A stretch of 13,799 nucleotides of DNA from Verrucomicrobiota bacterium (GTDB taxonomy: Bacteria; Verrucomicrobiota; Verrucomicrobiia; Opitutales; UBA953), in assembly GCA_009924965.1 (NCBI GenBank), contig RFQN01000019.1, forward strand, positions 1 to 13,799, in the 5' to 3' direction. Of this stretch, positions 6,840 to 13,799 are shown one piece after another (position 1 is the stretch's first letter; each line of letters opens with the position of its first letter). The translations under genes were made by a program, and so were the position numbers. The notes under the pieces are model-generated. The model searched no databases. It was not told where the DNA came from and saw only the letters and a program-made list of their open reading frames with translations.

Positions 6840-7523
6840 GTGGACGAGTCAGCAGACAGCCCGGAAGAGGGCAAAACAGGCCAACAGCCCGCCCGCGGGC
6901 TGCGTTTTACCGACGATTTGATCGCCACCCTCCCCGTCGGCCAATGGGACGGCTACACCGAGGTCATCGAGAGCGAACAGGACGCCGAGCGGGCCGTGAA
7001 GCACCTCTCCAAGGAGCGCGTCCTCGGGTTCGACACCGAAACCCGTCCTTCGCACACCCGCGGGGTCACCTACCTCCCGTCCATCCTCCAACTCGCCGGC
7101 GCCGAAAAGATCTTCATCTTCCGCCTCGATGAGTGCGGGGGCGTCCCCGTGATGTTCCCGCTGCTCTGCGACGCGCGCAAGGCCAAGGTCGGGGTCGCCG
7201 TCCGCGACGACGTCCGCCACCTCCAAGAACGCGCGCCGTTCGACGCCCCGGGCTTCATCGATGTGTCCGACTTCACCAAGCGCGCCGGCGTGATCAACAC
7301 GGGGCTCCGTGCGCTCGCCGCCATCTACCTCGGCCTCCAGATGAAGAAGTCCAAGAGCGTGCAGTGCTCCCACTGGGAACTGCCGTTCGCGGTCCACAGC
7401 AAGAACAAGAAGGACGCCGAGTTCGCCCGTAAGCAGATCGCCTACGCGGCCAACGACGCTTGGTTCAGCCGCGAGCTGTTCCTGAAGCTCGAGAAGGACG
7501 GCGTCATCCCGCGCTTCGAATAA
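6840..7523 (+). CDS. DEDDy-family 3'-5' exonuclease (RNase D/WRN exonuclease-like)
   Basis: A 227-residue single-domain exonuclease of the RNase D/WRN exonuclease group, which removes nucleotides from RNA or DNA 3' ends with two metal ions. Motif Exo I is FDTET (D65, E67), Exo II is VRDDVRHL (D124 most likely, fitting D-x3-L), and Exo III is YAAND (Y202, D206), the Y-x3-D pattern that defines the DEDDy class. A KSKSVQCSHWELP segment (170-182) corresponds to the WRN-type K-S-x-Q-x-SNW region. It lacks the HRDC domains of full RNase D, so the substrate is open. The first 35 residues are polar and probably disordered. The start is GTG at 6840, with no Shine-Dalgarno sequence and a pyrimidine/C-rich leader. 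The ferredoxin gene begins 5 bases after its stop. Confidence 0.87.
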   Translation: MDESADSPEEGKTGQQPARGLRFTDDLIATLPVGQWDGYTEVIESEQDAERAVKHLSKERVLGFDTETRPSHTRGVTYLPSILQLAGAEKIFIFRLDECGGVPVMFPLLCDARKAKVGVAVRDDVRHLQERAPFDAPGFIDVSDFTKRAGVINTGLRALAAIYLGLQMKKSKSVQCSHWELPFAVHSKNKKDAEFARKQIAYAANDAWFSRELFLKLEKDGVIPRFE

Positions 7524-7528
7524 GCCGC

Positions 7529-7897
7529 ATGGCCCCGACGTCCGCAGAAATGGCGCAGACGCTCGGACTGGACCGGACGCGATGGCACATCTTCCTGTGC
7601 GTGAAGTCGTCGGCACAGGCCTGCTGCGGCGGCGAACTGGCCACGCGTTCCTGGGAGCACCTGAAGGCTCGCTTGAAGCAGCTGGGCCTCGAAGGCCGCG
7701 GCGGTATCCAACGTACCAAGGCCGACTGCCTGCGGGTCTGCGTCCAAGGCCCCATCGCCGTGGTCTACCCCGAAGGGGTGTGGTACCGCGACTGCACACC
7801 CGAGAACCTCGACCGCATCATCCAGCAGCATCTGCTCGGCGGCCAAGTCGTGGCCGACCTCCGCTTCGCCGGGCCTACTTCTGCGCCGGGGGTTTAG
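7529..7897 (+). CDS. Thioredoxin-like [2Fe-2S] ferredoxin
   Basis: A 122-residue protein of the (2Fe-2S) ferredoxin-like thioredoxin-fold family. It shows WHIFLCVKSS at the start of the fold, with C24 and C32/C33 as the first cluster ligands. TKADCLRVCVQGPIAVVYPE follows, with C67 and C71 in the C-x3-C pair. The WYRDCTPENLDRIIQQHL end is typical for this family. The likely role is a one-electron carrier; no partner enzyme is obvious. The ATG at 7529 was chosen because the family fold begins shortly after it, although the frame is open to 7460; it starts 5 bases after the exonuclease stop, so the two are probably co-transcribed. Its last 23 bases overlap the end of the convergent FAD oxidoreductase gene, and residues after about 112 look like unconserved read-on. 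Confidence 0.88.
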   Translation: MAPTSAEMAQTLGLDRTRWHIFLCVKSSAQACCGGELATRSWEHLKARLKQLGLEGRGGIQRTKADCLRVCVQGPIAVVYPEGVWYRDCTPENLDRIIQQHLLGGQVVADLRFAGPTSAPGV

Positions 7898-9527
7898 GGA
7901 CTTCCAGTTTCTGGTGCAGGGCCCGCAGCTTCGGCTGCAGGTCCGCATAAGGCACATCCTGCACGGCGACGCCGGACTTCACCGCGAGCGCGGCGGCCAC
8001 GCCCGCGGATTCGCCGAGAATCATCCAAACAGGCTCCATGCGGATCGAGGTCATCGCGATGTGGCTCGCGGAAACGCAGACCGGAACCAAGAGGTTCGTG
8101 CATTGCTCCTTCTTCGGGCGAATGGCGCGATACGGGATGGGATAGATGCCGCGATGCTTATCCTCGAGGTAGAGCATCGAATAATAACCGCCCATCAGCG
8201 CGACCTTGCCGTCCCACGCGACGGTCGCATACGGCCACTCGTCGACGCCATAGGAGGCGAGGCCAACGGAGTCTTTCGGCGTCTCGGTCCGTCCTTCCAG
8301 GTCCTGCTGGGTGACGACGTAATCGGCAACCATGCGGCGGGCCTCCCGCACGTAGAGCTGATGCGGATAGCCTTGGGTGTCGTCAAAGATGCCTTTGGCC
8401 AGCCCGGCGCTGAGGGCGATTTCCTTCTGCTTGGCGGGCACGGCCGGATCCGTGCGCAGGAAATGGGTCATGCCGCGCACGAAATCCTGCTGCTCCTTCC
8501 AAATCCTGGCACGCGTGGCGTAATCGCCATCGGGATAGCTAGCGTTGCTGCCGTAGTTGGTCGGAGCGAATAAGGCGCGAGCCAAGTTGCCCGCCCCGCC
8601 CGAAAAGACTCGGCCACCGCTCTTTTCCCAACCGTCCAGCTTCCCGCGCAGGACTCGGCCGGAGAGGATATCCACACCAGACGCAAAGGCCCGCCGGTAG
8701 AGCTCGAACTGCCGGGGGTCGTAATGCTCCGGCGGAGCGATGGGCAGGCCGTCCCCTTTGAACGTGAACTTCCAACGAAAGCCGTAACCCATGGTAAGCC
8801 GGTCGGCCTCGCCAACGGGCGACACGGGGTCAGCCTGCAGGCCGGGCAAGAGCCCGCTCTGTACCTCGCCAGGTTTCACGTATGGGTCGATGGCGTAGAC
8901 CGACATCGGCGGCTGCGCCCCGGCCAGCGACTCGCCATAGGTCGCGCGGGCTTCGCGCCCCCAAGTATACGTCACGCCAGCCCGCGCCAGCACATCGCCT
9001 TCATAAGAGCAGTCGATGAAGACCTTGGCCCGCAGGACGCGCGCCGCAGCCTGCTTGGGCAAGGCCGGCGGACAGCCCAACGCGTCGAACGGCGCATGGT
9101 CCAAGGTGATGGCGCGGATCACCCCGGCGGATTTTTCCACCGAGCTCACCCGGTGTTCGAACAGCACCGTGACGCCGGCTTCAGCCAACATCTTCGTAAA
9201 AGCGGCGCGATACTGCGGGTCCTCGAAGCCTTGCTTGAGGATCGGACGCGTCGAACCGCTGACGGCTTCTTCGCGTCCCCAGTCGACATGCATGAGCCCA
9301 CCGCCCGTCATGCCGCCCAGCCAGCGGCTGGGCTCAACGACCACGACCTTGGCGCCTTCCTTGGCCGCGGCGCAGGCCGCCATCACCCCGCTCGCGTTGC
9401 CCGTGTAGACACAGACGTCGTAGGCCTCCATCGGTTCGGCCGCCAGCAGCTGACTCGGGCTGGCCCAGAGAGCAAGGCTTCCGAGGAAACATATAAAGGC
9501 GCGTCGGCAGGTGACAACGAAGGTCAT
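7875..9527 (-). CDS. Secreted FAD-dependent oxidoreductase
   Basis: A 550-residue protein with an N-terminal signal peptide (MTFVVTCRRAFICFLGSLAL, probable cleavage near LLAAEP). A Rossmann FAD site follows, YDVCVYTGNASGVMAACAAA, ending in VVVVEPSRWLGGMTGGGL. This arrangement matches the FAD-dependent oxidoreductase family PF12831. Members are often annotated only as FAD-dependent oxidoreductase; a secreted form is common in Verrucomicrobia and Planctomycetes, where such enzymes often sit near sugar-degradation genes, but no glycoside hydrolase or sulfatase is seen here. The C-terminal segment (SASHIAMTSIRMEPVWMILG and what follows, ESAGVAAALAVKSGV) is the expected second FAD-contact region. 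Start ATG at 9527 rather than 15 codons upstream, because the signal peptide begins there. The substrate cannot be told. The gene overlaps the convergent ferredoxin by 23 bases. Confidence 0.85.
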   Translation of the reverse strand: MTFVVTCRRAFICFLGSLALWASPSQLLAAEPMEAYDVCVYTGNASGVMAACAAAKEGAKVVVVEPSRWLGGMTGGGLMHVDWGREEAVSGSTRPILKQGFEDPQYRAAFTKMLAEAGVTVLFEHRVSSVEKSAGVIRAITLDHAPFDALGCPPALPKQAAARVLRAKVFIDCSYEGDVLARAGVTYTWGREARATYGESLAGAQPPMSVYAIDPYVKPGEVQSGLLPGLQADPVSPVGEADRLTMGYGFRWKFTFKGDGLPIAPPEHYDPRQFELYRRAFASGVDILSGRVLRGKLDGWEKSGGRVFSGGAGNLARALFAPTNYGSNASYPDGDYATRARIWKEQQDFVRGMTHFLRTDPAVPAKQKEIALSAGLAKGIFDDTQGYPHQLYVREARRMVADYVVTQQDLEGRTETPKDSVGLASYGVDEWPYATVAWDGKVALMGGYYSMLYLEDKHRGIYPIPYRAIRPKKEQCTNLLVPVCVSASHIAMTSIRMEPVWMILGESAGVAAALAVKSGVAVQDVPYADLQPKLRALHQKLEVPKPPAQK

Positions 9528-9538
9528 GGGGTGACAGC

Positions 9539-9566
9539 ACCCTAGCCGACGGGGCGGCTGAGTCAA
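9539..9566 (-). promoter_or_regulatory. Weak candidate promoter of the FAD oxidoreductase
   Basis: On the minus strand TTGACT (9566-9561) and TAGGGT (9544-9539) are separated by 16 bases. The -35 is good and the -10 poor. Transcription would start only about 5-7 bases before the ATG at 9527, giving a very short leader that contains GTCACCCC. Confidence 0.25.
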
Positions 9567-9582
9567 CGGCACCCGAGGGCGC

Positions 9583-10128
9583 CTAACGCAAGGCGGAGAG
9601 CCGGACCCGGGCCTCGGCTAACAACTCGTCATAGGCAGCCCGGCGGACCTTCAAGATTTCCTGTCGCTCAGCCATATCGGCCTCCACCCAGCGCCTCTCT
9701 TGTTCCTTCAAGAGGGTTTCCAGCTCACGAAAACGAGGCTCCTTCATCATCGCGTCTAACGTTTCTTCAGCCCGGGCGGACAGGCCAAAGAGCCTGGTCG
9801 AATCGGCGACCTGCATCTCTTGGGCCAAAGCCATCATCCTAGGGTAGACCTGCCCGTCCAACTGCTGCAGCGAGGTCGACGTGACTTCAGGTGCGTCCGG
9901 CCTGACGTTCTTCGCCTCGTCCAACTGCAGGTGCGCGGCACTCCGCGGGAAAACTTTGGCGCTGGGGCTCGCGACCGCCGAACGTTGACCCGCCGCAGGG
10001 GCTTCTGCGGAAACGGTCGAGCGTCGCCCAAAGACAAAGAGCCCGACCAAGACGACAGCTGCGACGAACGCCACCCCCAGCAGGAACCCAGGACGAACGC
10101 GGGACGTGTGGGGCGCATCAACCGACAT
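9583..10128 (-). CDS. Single-pass membrane protein of unknown function
   Basis: A 181-residue protein that I do not recognise. It has a short polar N-terminus, one transmembrane helix at about residues 14-33 (FLLGVAFVAAVVLVGLFVFG) followed by RR, then an Ala/Ser/Pro-rich linker (about 40-70) and a charged, mainly helical C-terminal domain (about 75-181). That domain is rich in Glu, Arg, Leu and Ala and contains FRELETLLKEQERRWVEADM. The topology is probably N-in with the helical domain in the periplasm, by the positive-inside rule ambiguous because RR follows the helix. The gene ends 55 bases before the FAD oxidoreductase start, on the same strand, so the two may be co-transcribed. It is divergent from the TSUP permease. 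No Shine-Dalgarno sequence is seen. Confidence 0.75.
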   Translation of the reverse strand: MSVDAPHTSRVRPGFLLGVAFVAAVVLVGLFVFGRRSTVSAEAPAAGQRSAVASPSAKVFPRSAAHLQLDEAKNVRPDAPEVTSTSLQQLDGQVYPRMMALAQEMQVADSTRLFGLSARAEETLDAMMKEPRFRELETLLKEQERRWVEADMAERQEILKVRRAAYDELLAEARVRLSALR

Positions 10129-10154
10129 GCGGCTAATCTAGGCCGGCCGCTTCA

Positions 10155-10160
10155 ATCATA
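10155..10160 (-). promoter_or_regulatory. Candidate -10 box of the membrane protein gene
   Basis: Minus-strand TATGAT (5 of 6 bases to consensus) lies 26 bases upstream of the ATG at 10128, in the 84-bp divergent region. No good -35 stands 16-18 bases upstream, so support is modest. Confidence 0.3.
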
Positions 10161-10212
10161 AAGCCCAAATGCCCGCGTTGACCCCAGCACGACAGCAAAC
10201 TATGCCCACGGC

Positions 10213-10965
10213 ATGGACCTCGCCTTCCACGCCTACGCCCTGCTCTTCGGAGCCGGCCTCCTGGGCGGGTTCATCGACTCCATCGCGGGCGGGGGCGGCT
10301 TGATCACGGTGCCGGCCTTGCTCTGGGCCGGCCTGCCGCCGCAACTGGCCCTTGGCACGAACAAAGCCCAGAGCTCCTTCGGCACGGCCATGTCCGTCAG
10401 CCGCTACGCGCAGGCCGGCCTCGTGGCCTGGCCGGAAGTACGGTTGGCCACGGTCCTCTCCTTCCTCGGCTCGATGGCCGGCGCCTACGTCCTCACGCTC
10501 ATCGGCAACGACGCGCTGAAAAAGGTGATTCCATGGATGCTCCTCGGTGTGGTCGTCTACGTGATGGCCAGCCCTCGGCTCGGCTCCACAGCGACCCGCG
10601 CCCGGATGGGCGTCGTCCTCTACTCCTGGGTCTTCGGGCTCACCTTGGGCTTCTATGACGGCTTCTTCGGCCCCGGCACCGGCGCCTTCTGGATCTTGAG
10701 CCTCGTCACGCTCTTGGGGCAAGAACTGACGCGGGCCAATGCCTTTACTAAGGTCGTCAACCTCGCGAGCAACCTCGGCTCGCTGGTGGTCTTCGCCTGC
10801 CTCGGCCACGTCGCGCCGTGGGTTGCCCTGGCGATGATCGGTGGCCAGCTCATCGGCGCGCGCCTCGGGTCTGGGCTAGTGCTCAAGCACGGAGCCGGCC
10901 TCATCCGCGGAGTCTTCCTCGCGGTGGTGCTGACGCTGATCCTGAAACTGCTCTGGCCGGCCTAA
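10213..10965 (+). CDS. TSUP-family (TauE/SafE) membrane permease
   Basis: A 250-residue integral membrane protein of the TSUP family, whose members move sulfite, sulfoacetate or other organosulfur anions. It shows the duplicated family motif: GFIDSIAGGGGLITVPALL followed by ALGTNKAQSSFGT in the first half, and GFYDGFFGPGTGAF followed by FTKVVNLASNLGSL in the second. Hydrophobic segments fit about eight helices. The YfcA-like sequence makes this a general TSUP member; no sulfur-metabolism gene is nearby to name the substrate. Start ATG at 10213; an ATG at 10202 is out of frame. TTGACC (10178-10183) with TATGCC (10201-10206) at 17-base spacing would put the transcript start almost at the start codon, so a leaderless message is possible but weakly supported. 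It ends 12 bases before the convergent peroxidase stop. Confidence 0.9.
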   Translation: MDLAFHAYALLFGAGLLGGFIDSIAGGGGLITVPALLWAGLPPQLALGTNKAQSSFGTAMSVSRYAQAGLVAWPEVRLATVLSFLGSMAGAYVLTLIGNDALKKVIPWMLLGVVVYVMASPRLGSTATRARMGVVLYSWVFGLTLGFYDGFFGPGTGAFWILSLVTLLGQELTRANAFTKVVNLASNLGSLVVFACLGHVAPWVALAMIGGQLIGARLGSGLVLKHGAGLIRGVFLAVVLTLILKLLWPA

Positions 10966-10977
10966 GGAACCAGCGGC

Positions 10978-11517
10978 TTACTTCAGCGCCTTCTCGATGG
11001 CGGCTTGGAGTTCCGCGGACTCGGGTTCAGCGGAAGAATCGAAGCGGGCAATCAGCTTGCCGTCGGCGCCAATGAGGAACTTGTTGAAGTTCCAGGACAC
11101 CGGACCGGGATGGCCAGCCTCCTTGCTGGTCAAGGCCACGAACAACGGGTGCGCGACCTTGCCTTTGGCGGCGACCTTGGTGGTCAGCGGGAACGTGACT
11201 TGGAAACGGCTGGAGCAGAACTTCTTGATCTCCGCTTCAGTGCCGGGCTCTTGGCCGCCGAAGTCGTTGCAGGGCACGCCGACGATGACCAAGCCCTTGG
11301 CCTGGTATTTGCGGTAAAGCGCCTCGAGGCCAGCGTACTGGGCGGTGTAGCCACACTCGCTGGCGACGTTGACGACCAAGACGGCCTTCGCCTTGTGGGC
11401 GGCGAGGGTCGTCTCCTTGCCGTCGATGTCTTTCAAGGGGATGGTCAGCAAGTTCGGGGCTTCAGCGGCGTGCATAGAGAGGGTCAGGAAGGTGGCGAGG
11501 GCGAGCAGGAGGCGCAT
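10978..11517 (-). CDS. Exported glutathione peroxidase (thioredoxin-dependent type)
   Basis: A 179-residue thiol peroxidase that reduces hydrogen or lipid peroxides. It begins with a signal peptide (MRLLLALATFLTLSMHAAEA). The peroxidatic Cys is in NVASECGYTAQY, encoded by TGT, so this is not a selenoprotein. The catalytic Gln is in GGQEPG, and Trp/Asn are in SWNFNKFL, completing the tetrad. A Cys in IKKFC matches the resolving Cys of atypical two-Cys, thioredoxin-using members, so glutathione is probably not the electron donor. The family signature FPCNQFG reads VPCNDFG, a substitution next to but not in the tetrad. ATG at 11517 is preferred over the upstream frame start (11571) because the signal peptide begins there. 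It is the last gene of the clpC-led minus-strand run, 46 bases after the preceding stop. Confidence 0.92.
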   Translation of the reverse strand: MRLLLALATFLTLSMHAAEAPNLLTIPLKDIDGKETTLAAHKAKAVLVVNVASECGYTAQYAGLEALYRKYQAKGLVIVGVPCNDFGGQEPGTEAEIKKFCSSRFQVTFPLTTKVAAKGKVAHPLFVALTSKEAGHPGPVSWNFNKFLIGADGKLIARFDSSAEPESAELQAAIEKALK

Positions 11518-11563
11518 GGCCCGACGGTAGCTAAAGGCCGAGCGGAAGCAAGCGGAGCGACGA

Positions 11564-11857
11564 CTAAGCAAGGACCTCGGCGGCGATCTCGTCCCACAGG
11601 GCCTCGGCCTGAGCGGGCTTCACCGACGGCCGACCAGCCTCCGCGAACCAGTAACGCGCGTTGCTGAGGTCGCCCTCGACGAGGTGAAGCAACGCATGGA
11701 TCCAAGCTCCGTGGGCATCGTGGAGGTCCTGCGCGATGGCATGGGACTTCTCCCAATCCCCTTTCTTGAGGTACCAGAGGGCGAGGGCGGCCTCGCCCAA
11801 GCCAGCCGGCGGACGGGCGTCTTTCAGCGCGGACTGCTTCAGTTCGGCAGGCTTCAT
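11564..11857 (-). CDS. Small conserved TPR-like protein of unknown function
   Basis: A 97-residue soluble, helical protein without signal peptide or membrane segment. The core ALWYLKKGDWEKSHAIAQDL (residues 27-46), then HGAWIHALLHLVEGDLSNAR and YWFAEAGRP, resembles two TPR/Sel1-like helical hairpins: G-D-W-x2-A/S-H and E-G-D-x2-N-A. I recall similar short proteins as uncharacterised in several phyla, but cannot name a family. The ATG at 11857 overlaps the preceding gene's stop (ATGA), and GAGGAG about 7 bases upstream is one of the few convincing Shine-Dalgarno sequences in the window, so translational coupling with a dedicated ribosome site is likely. The frame is open far upstream, but that stretch is the other gene's shadow. 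Confidence 0.82.
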   Translation of the reverse strand: MKPAELKQSALKDARPPAGLGEAALALWYLKKGDWEKSHAIAQDLHDAHGAWIHALLHLVEGDLSNARYWFAEAGRPSVKPAQAEALWDEIAAEVLA

Positions 11858-12309
11858 CTCCTGATCTCCTCGATAGCGAAGCCAGCGCAGGCCAACAGGA
11901 GCAGCACCGTTCCCAGAGAACCCATGATGACGCCAAACCATGCCCGCCCTGCACCTTGGAGGTGCGGCTGGCGCTTCAGGTCGCGCAAAGCCATGATACC
12001 GCAAAACAGCGCGAGGGGCGCGGGCACGCAGAGGACGGAGACTAGCGCCAGGTAGCCCGCCGCAATCGCCCACCCCGAACGGTTGATGGGAATCACCATT
12101 GATAGCGCCGGATCAACTGGAGTCGGCACCGGCGGCGGCGCACCGTGCGAGGGCGGGAAGAGCGTGGCCAAGGGTTGCCAGTCGGCCATGCCCTCGGTCC
12201 AAGCAAGGTCACTGGGGAGGAGTTCGCCGCGGTTAAGCTTAGCGAGGACTTCTTCCCGCGAAAACACCCCGAGCTGCTCACGGGCGCGAGAGACGTGGTA
12301 CGGAGCCAT
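11854..12309 (-). CDS. GYF_2 (DUF4339) and DUF4190 membrane protein
   Basis: A 151-residue protein with an N-terminal GYF_2 domain (about residues 3-52: YHVSRAREQLGVFSREEVLA, then L-x-R-G-E-L-L-P-S-D-L-A-W and MADWQPL). A Pro-rich linker (about 55-68) leads to a DUF4190-type pair of transmembrane helices (about 80-105 and 123-145) with the conserved small loop LFCGIMALRDLKR between them. The GYF_2 domain probably binds proline-rich or other peptides on the cytoplasmic side; no function is established for this architecture. Start ATG at 12309 (MAPYHVS); a TTG 4 codons earlier is possible. The stop overlaps the next gene as ATGA. It follows the DUF423 gene after 30 bases. Confidence 0.87.
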   Translation of the reverse strand: MAPYHVSRAREQLGVFSREEVLAKLNRGELLPSDLAWTEGMADWQPLATLFPPSHGAPPPVPTPVDPALSMVIPINRSGWAIAAGYLALVSVLCVPAPLALFCGIMALRDLKRQPHLQGAGRAWFGVIMGSLGTVLLLLACAGFAIEEIRR

Positions 12310-12339
12310 GCGCCATCCCAAGACAGCCGTGGCGGGAAG

Positions 12340-12707
12340 TCAAAGACTCGCTGCCGACGCTGAGCGCGTCCGGGCCGTCCACGCCAACGTCAACCAGCCG
12401 GCGATGAGCAAGGTGCCGCCAAGCGGCGTCACGGCCCCCAGCCAGCGCGGAGCCCCCAACGCCATCGCATACAAGGTAGCCGCAAAGATGAGCGCCCCCG
12501 CCGTCCAGAGCCGGGTGGGCCAAGCCGAAGGCGACGGGATCGCACCCACCGCCAAGGCATGCGTCAGCAAGTAGAAGGTTGCCGTCTGCCACCAGCTAGA
12601 GGCTTCCGGGATGAGCGCCAAGTGGTCCTTGAGTCCGTGGGCACCAAAGGCACCGAGCGCGACAGCCGTCGCACCCAGCAGGCCTGCGGTGACCAGACGA
12701 CCGGACA

Positions 12708-12708
<1 letters not shown>
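12340..12708 (-). CDS. DUF423 family small membrane protein
   Basis: A 122-residue, very hydrophobic protein with about four transmembrane helices. The family hallmark is ALGAFGAHGLKDHL near the N-terminus (about residues 17-30), followed by the WWQTATFYLLTHALAVG segment, which corresponds to the conserved W-x-T-A-x-x-Y-x-x-x-H-A pattern. DUF423 (YwdK-like) proteins have no firmly established function. The ATG overlaps the clpC stop by one base (TGATG), so its translation is likely coupled to ClpC. A weak AAGG lies 6 bases upstream of the ATG. The Arg/Ser/Ala tail is unconserved-looking. Confidence 0.88.

Positions 12709-13799
<1,091 letters not shown>

Noticed and set aside
6849..7799. A 316-codon minus-strand open frame opposite the exonuclease and ferredoxin
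   Set aside because: Both plus-strand genes have intact family motifs; the antisense frame has none.
10141..10148. GGCCGGCC palindrome in the divergent region upstream of the TSUP gene as an operator
   Set aside because: The same 8-mer occurs at the TSUP 3' end (10955-10962); it is expected by chance at this GC content.
10978..11517. Selenocysteine in the glutathione peroxidase
   Set aside because: The catalytic position is an ordinary TGT cysteine codon and no in-frame TGA interrupts the gene.

Overview
This is a GC-rich chromosomal window, mostly housekeeping, from a Gram-negative-type bacterium. Signal peptides, a secreted FAD enzyme, a GYF_2/DUF4190 membrane protein, a near-absence of Shine-Dalgarno sequences and an McsA/McsB/ClpC set outside the Firmicutes operon order together suggest a member of the Verrucomicrobiota (PVC group). 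That placement is inference from gene content, not a marker-gene result. I see no rRNA, transposase, integrase, CRISPR array or prophage gene.

Layout. 1-2249 (+): the end of infB (translation initiation factor IF-2), then rbfA 3 bases later. 2263-3823 (-): mcsA and mcsB, the adaptor and the protein-arginine kinase that mark proteins for ClpCP, convergent with rbfA. 3824-3921: a divergent control region with a perfect 9-bp inverted repeat. 3922-5460 (+): a ketosynthase and an acyl carrier protein, closed by a strong intrinsic terminator (5481-5521). 5566-6588 (+): a secreted Lys/Glu/Ala-rich protein of unknown function behind a TATAAT promoter, closed by a second hairpin terminator. 6654-6729 (-): tRNA-Ala(GGC). 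6840-7897 (+): a DEDDy 3'-5' exonuclease and a thioredoxin-like [2Fe-2S] ferredoxin. 7875-9527 (-): a secreted FAD-dependent oxidoreductase whose end overlaps the ferredoxin gene. 9583-10128 (-): a single-pass membrane protein. 10213-10965 (+): a TSUP (TauE/SafE) permease.

10978-13799 (-) reads as one operon: clpC (5' end outside the window), a DUF423 membrane protein, a GYF_2/DUF4190 membrane protein, a small TPR-like protein and an exported glutathione peroxidase. The first two junctions that touch do so as TGATG and ATGA.

The most coherent biology is protein quality control. McsA, McsB with its phospho-arginine-binding RDxxRA motif, and ClpC with its ClpP-docking VGF loop lie within 10 kb. 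No CtsR repressor or CtsR/CIRCE operator is visible, so regulation probably differs from Bacillus. The second point of interest is the stand-alone ketosynthase/ACP pair with an altered gating loop. No clearly new multi-gene system is evident; the best leads are local oddities listed as findings.
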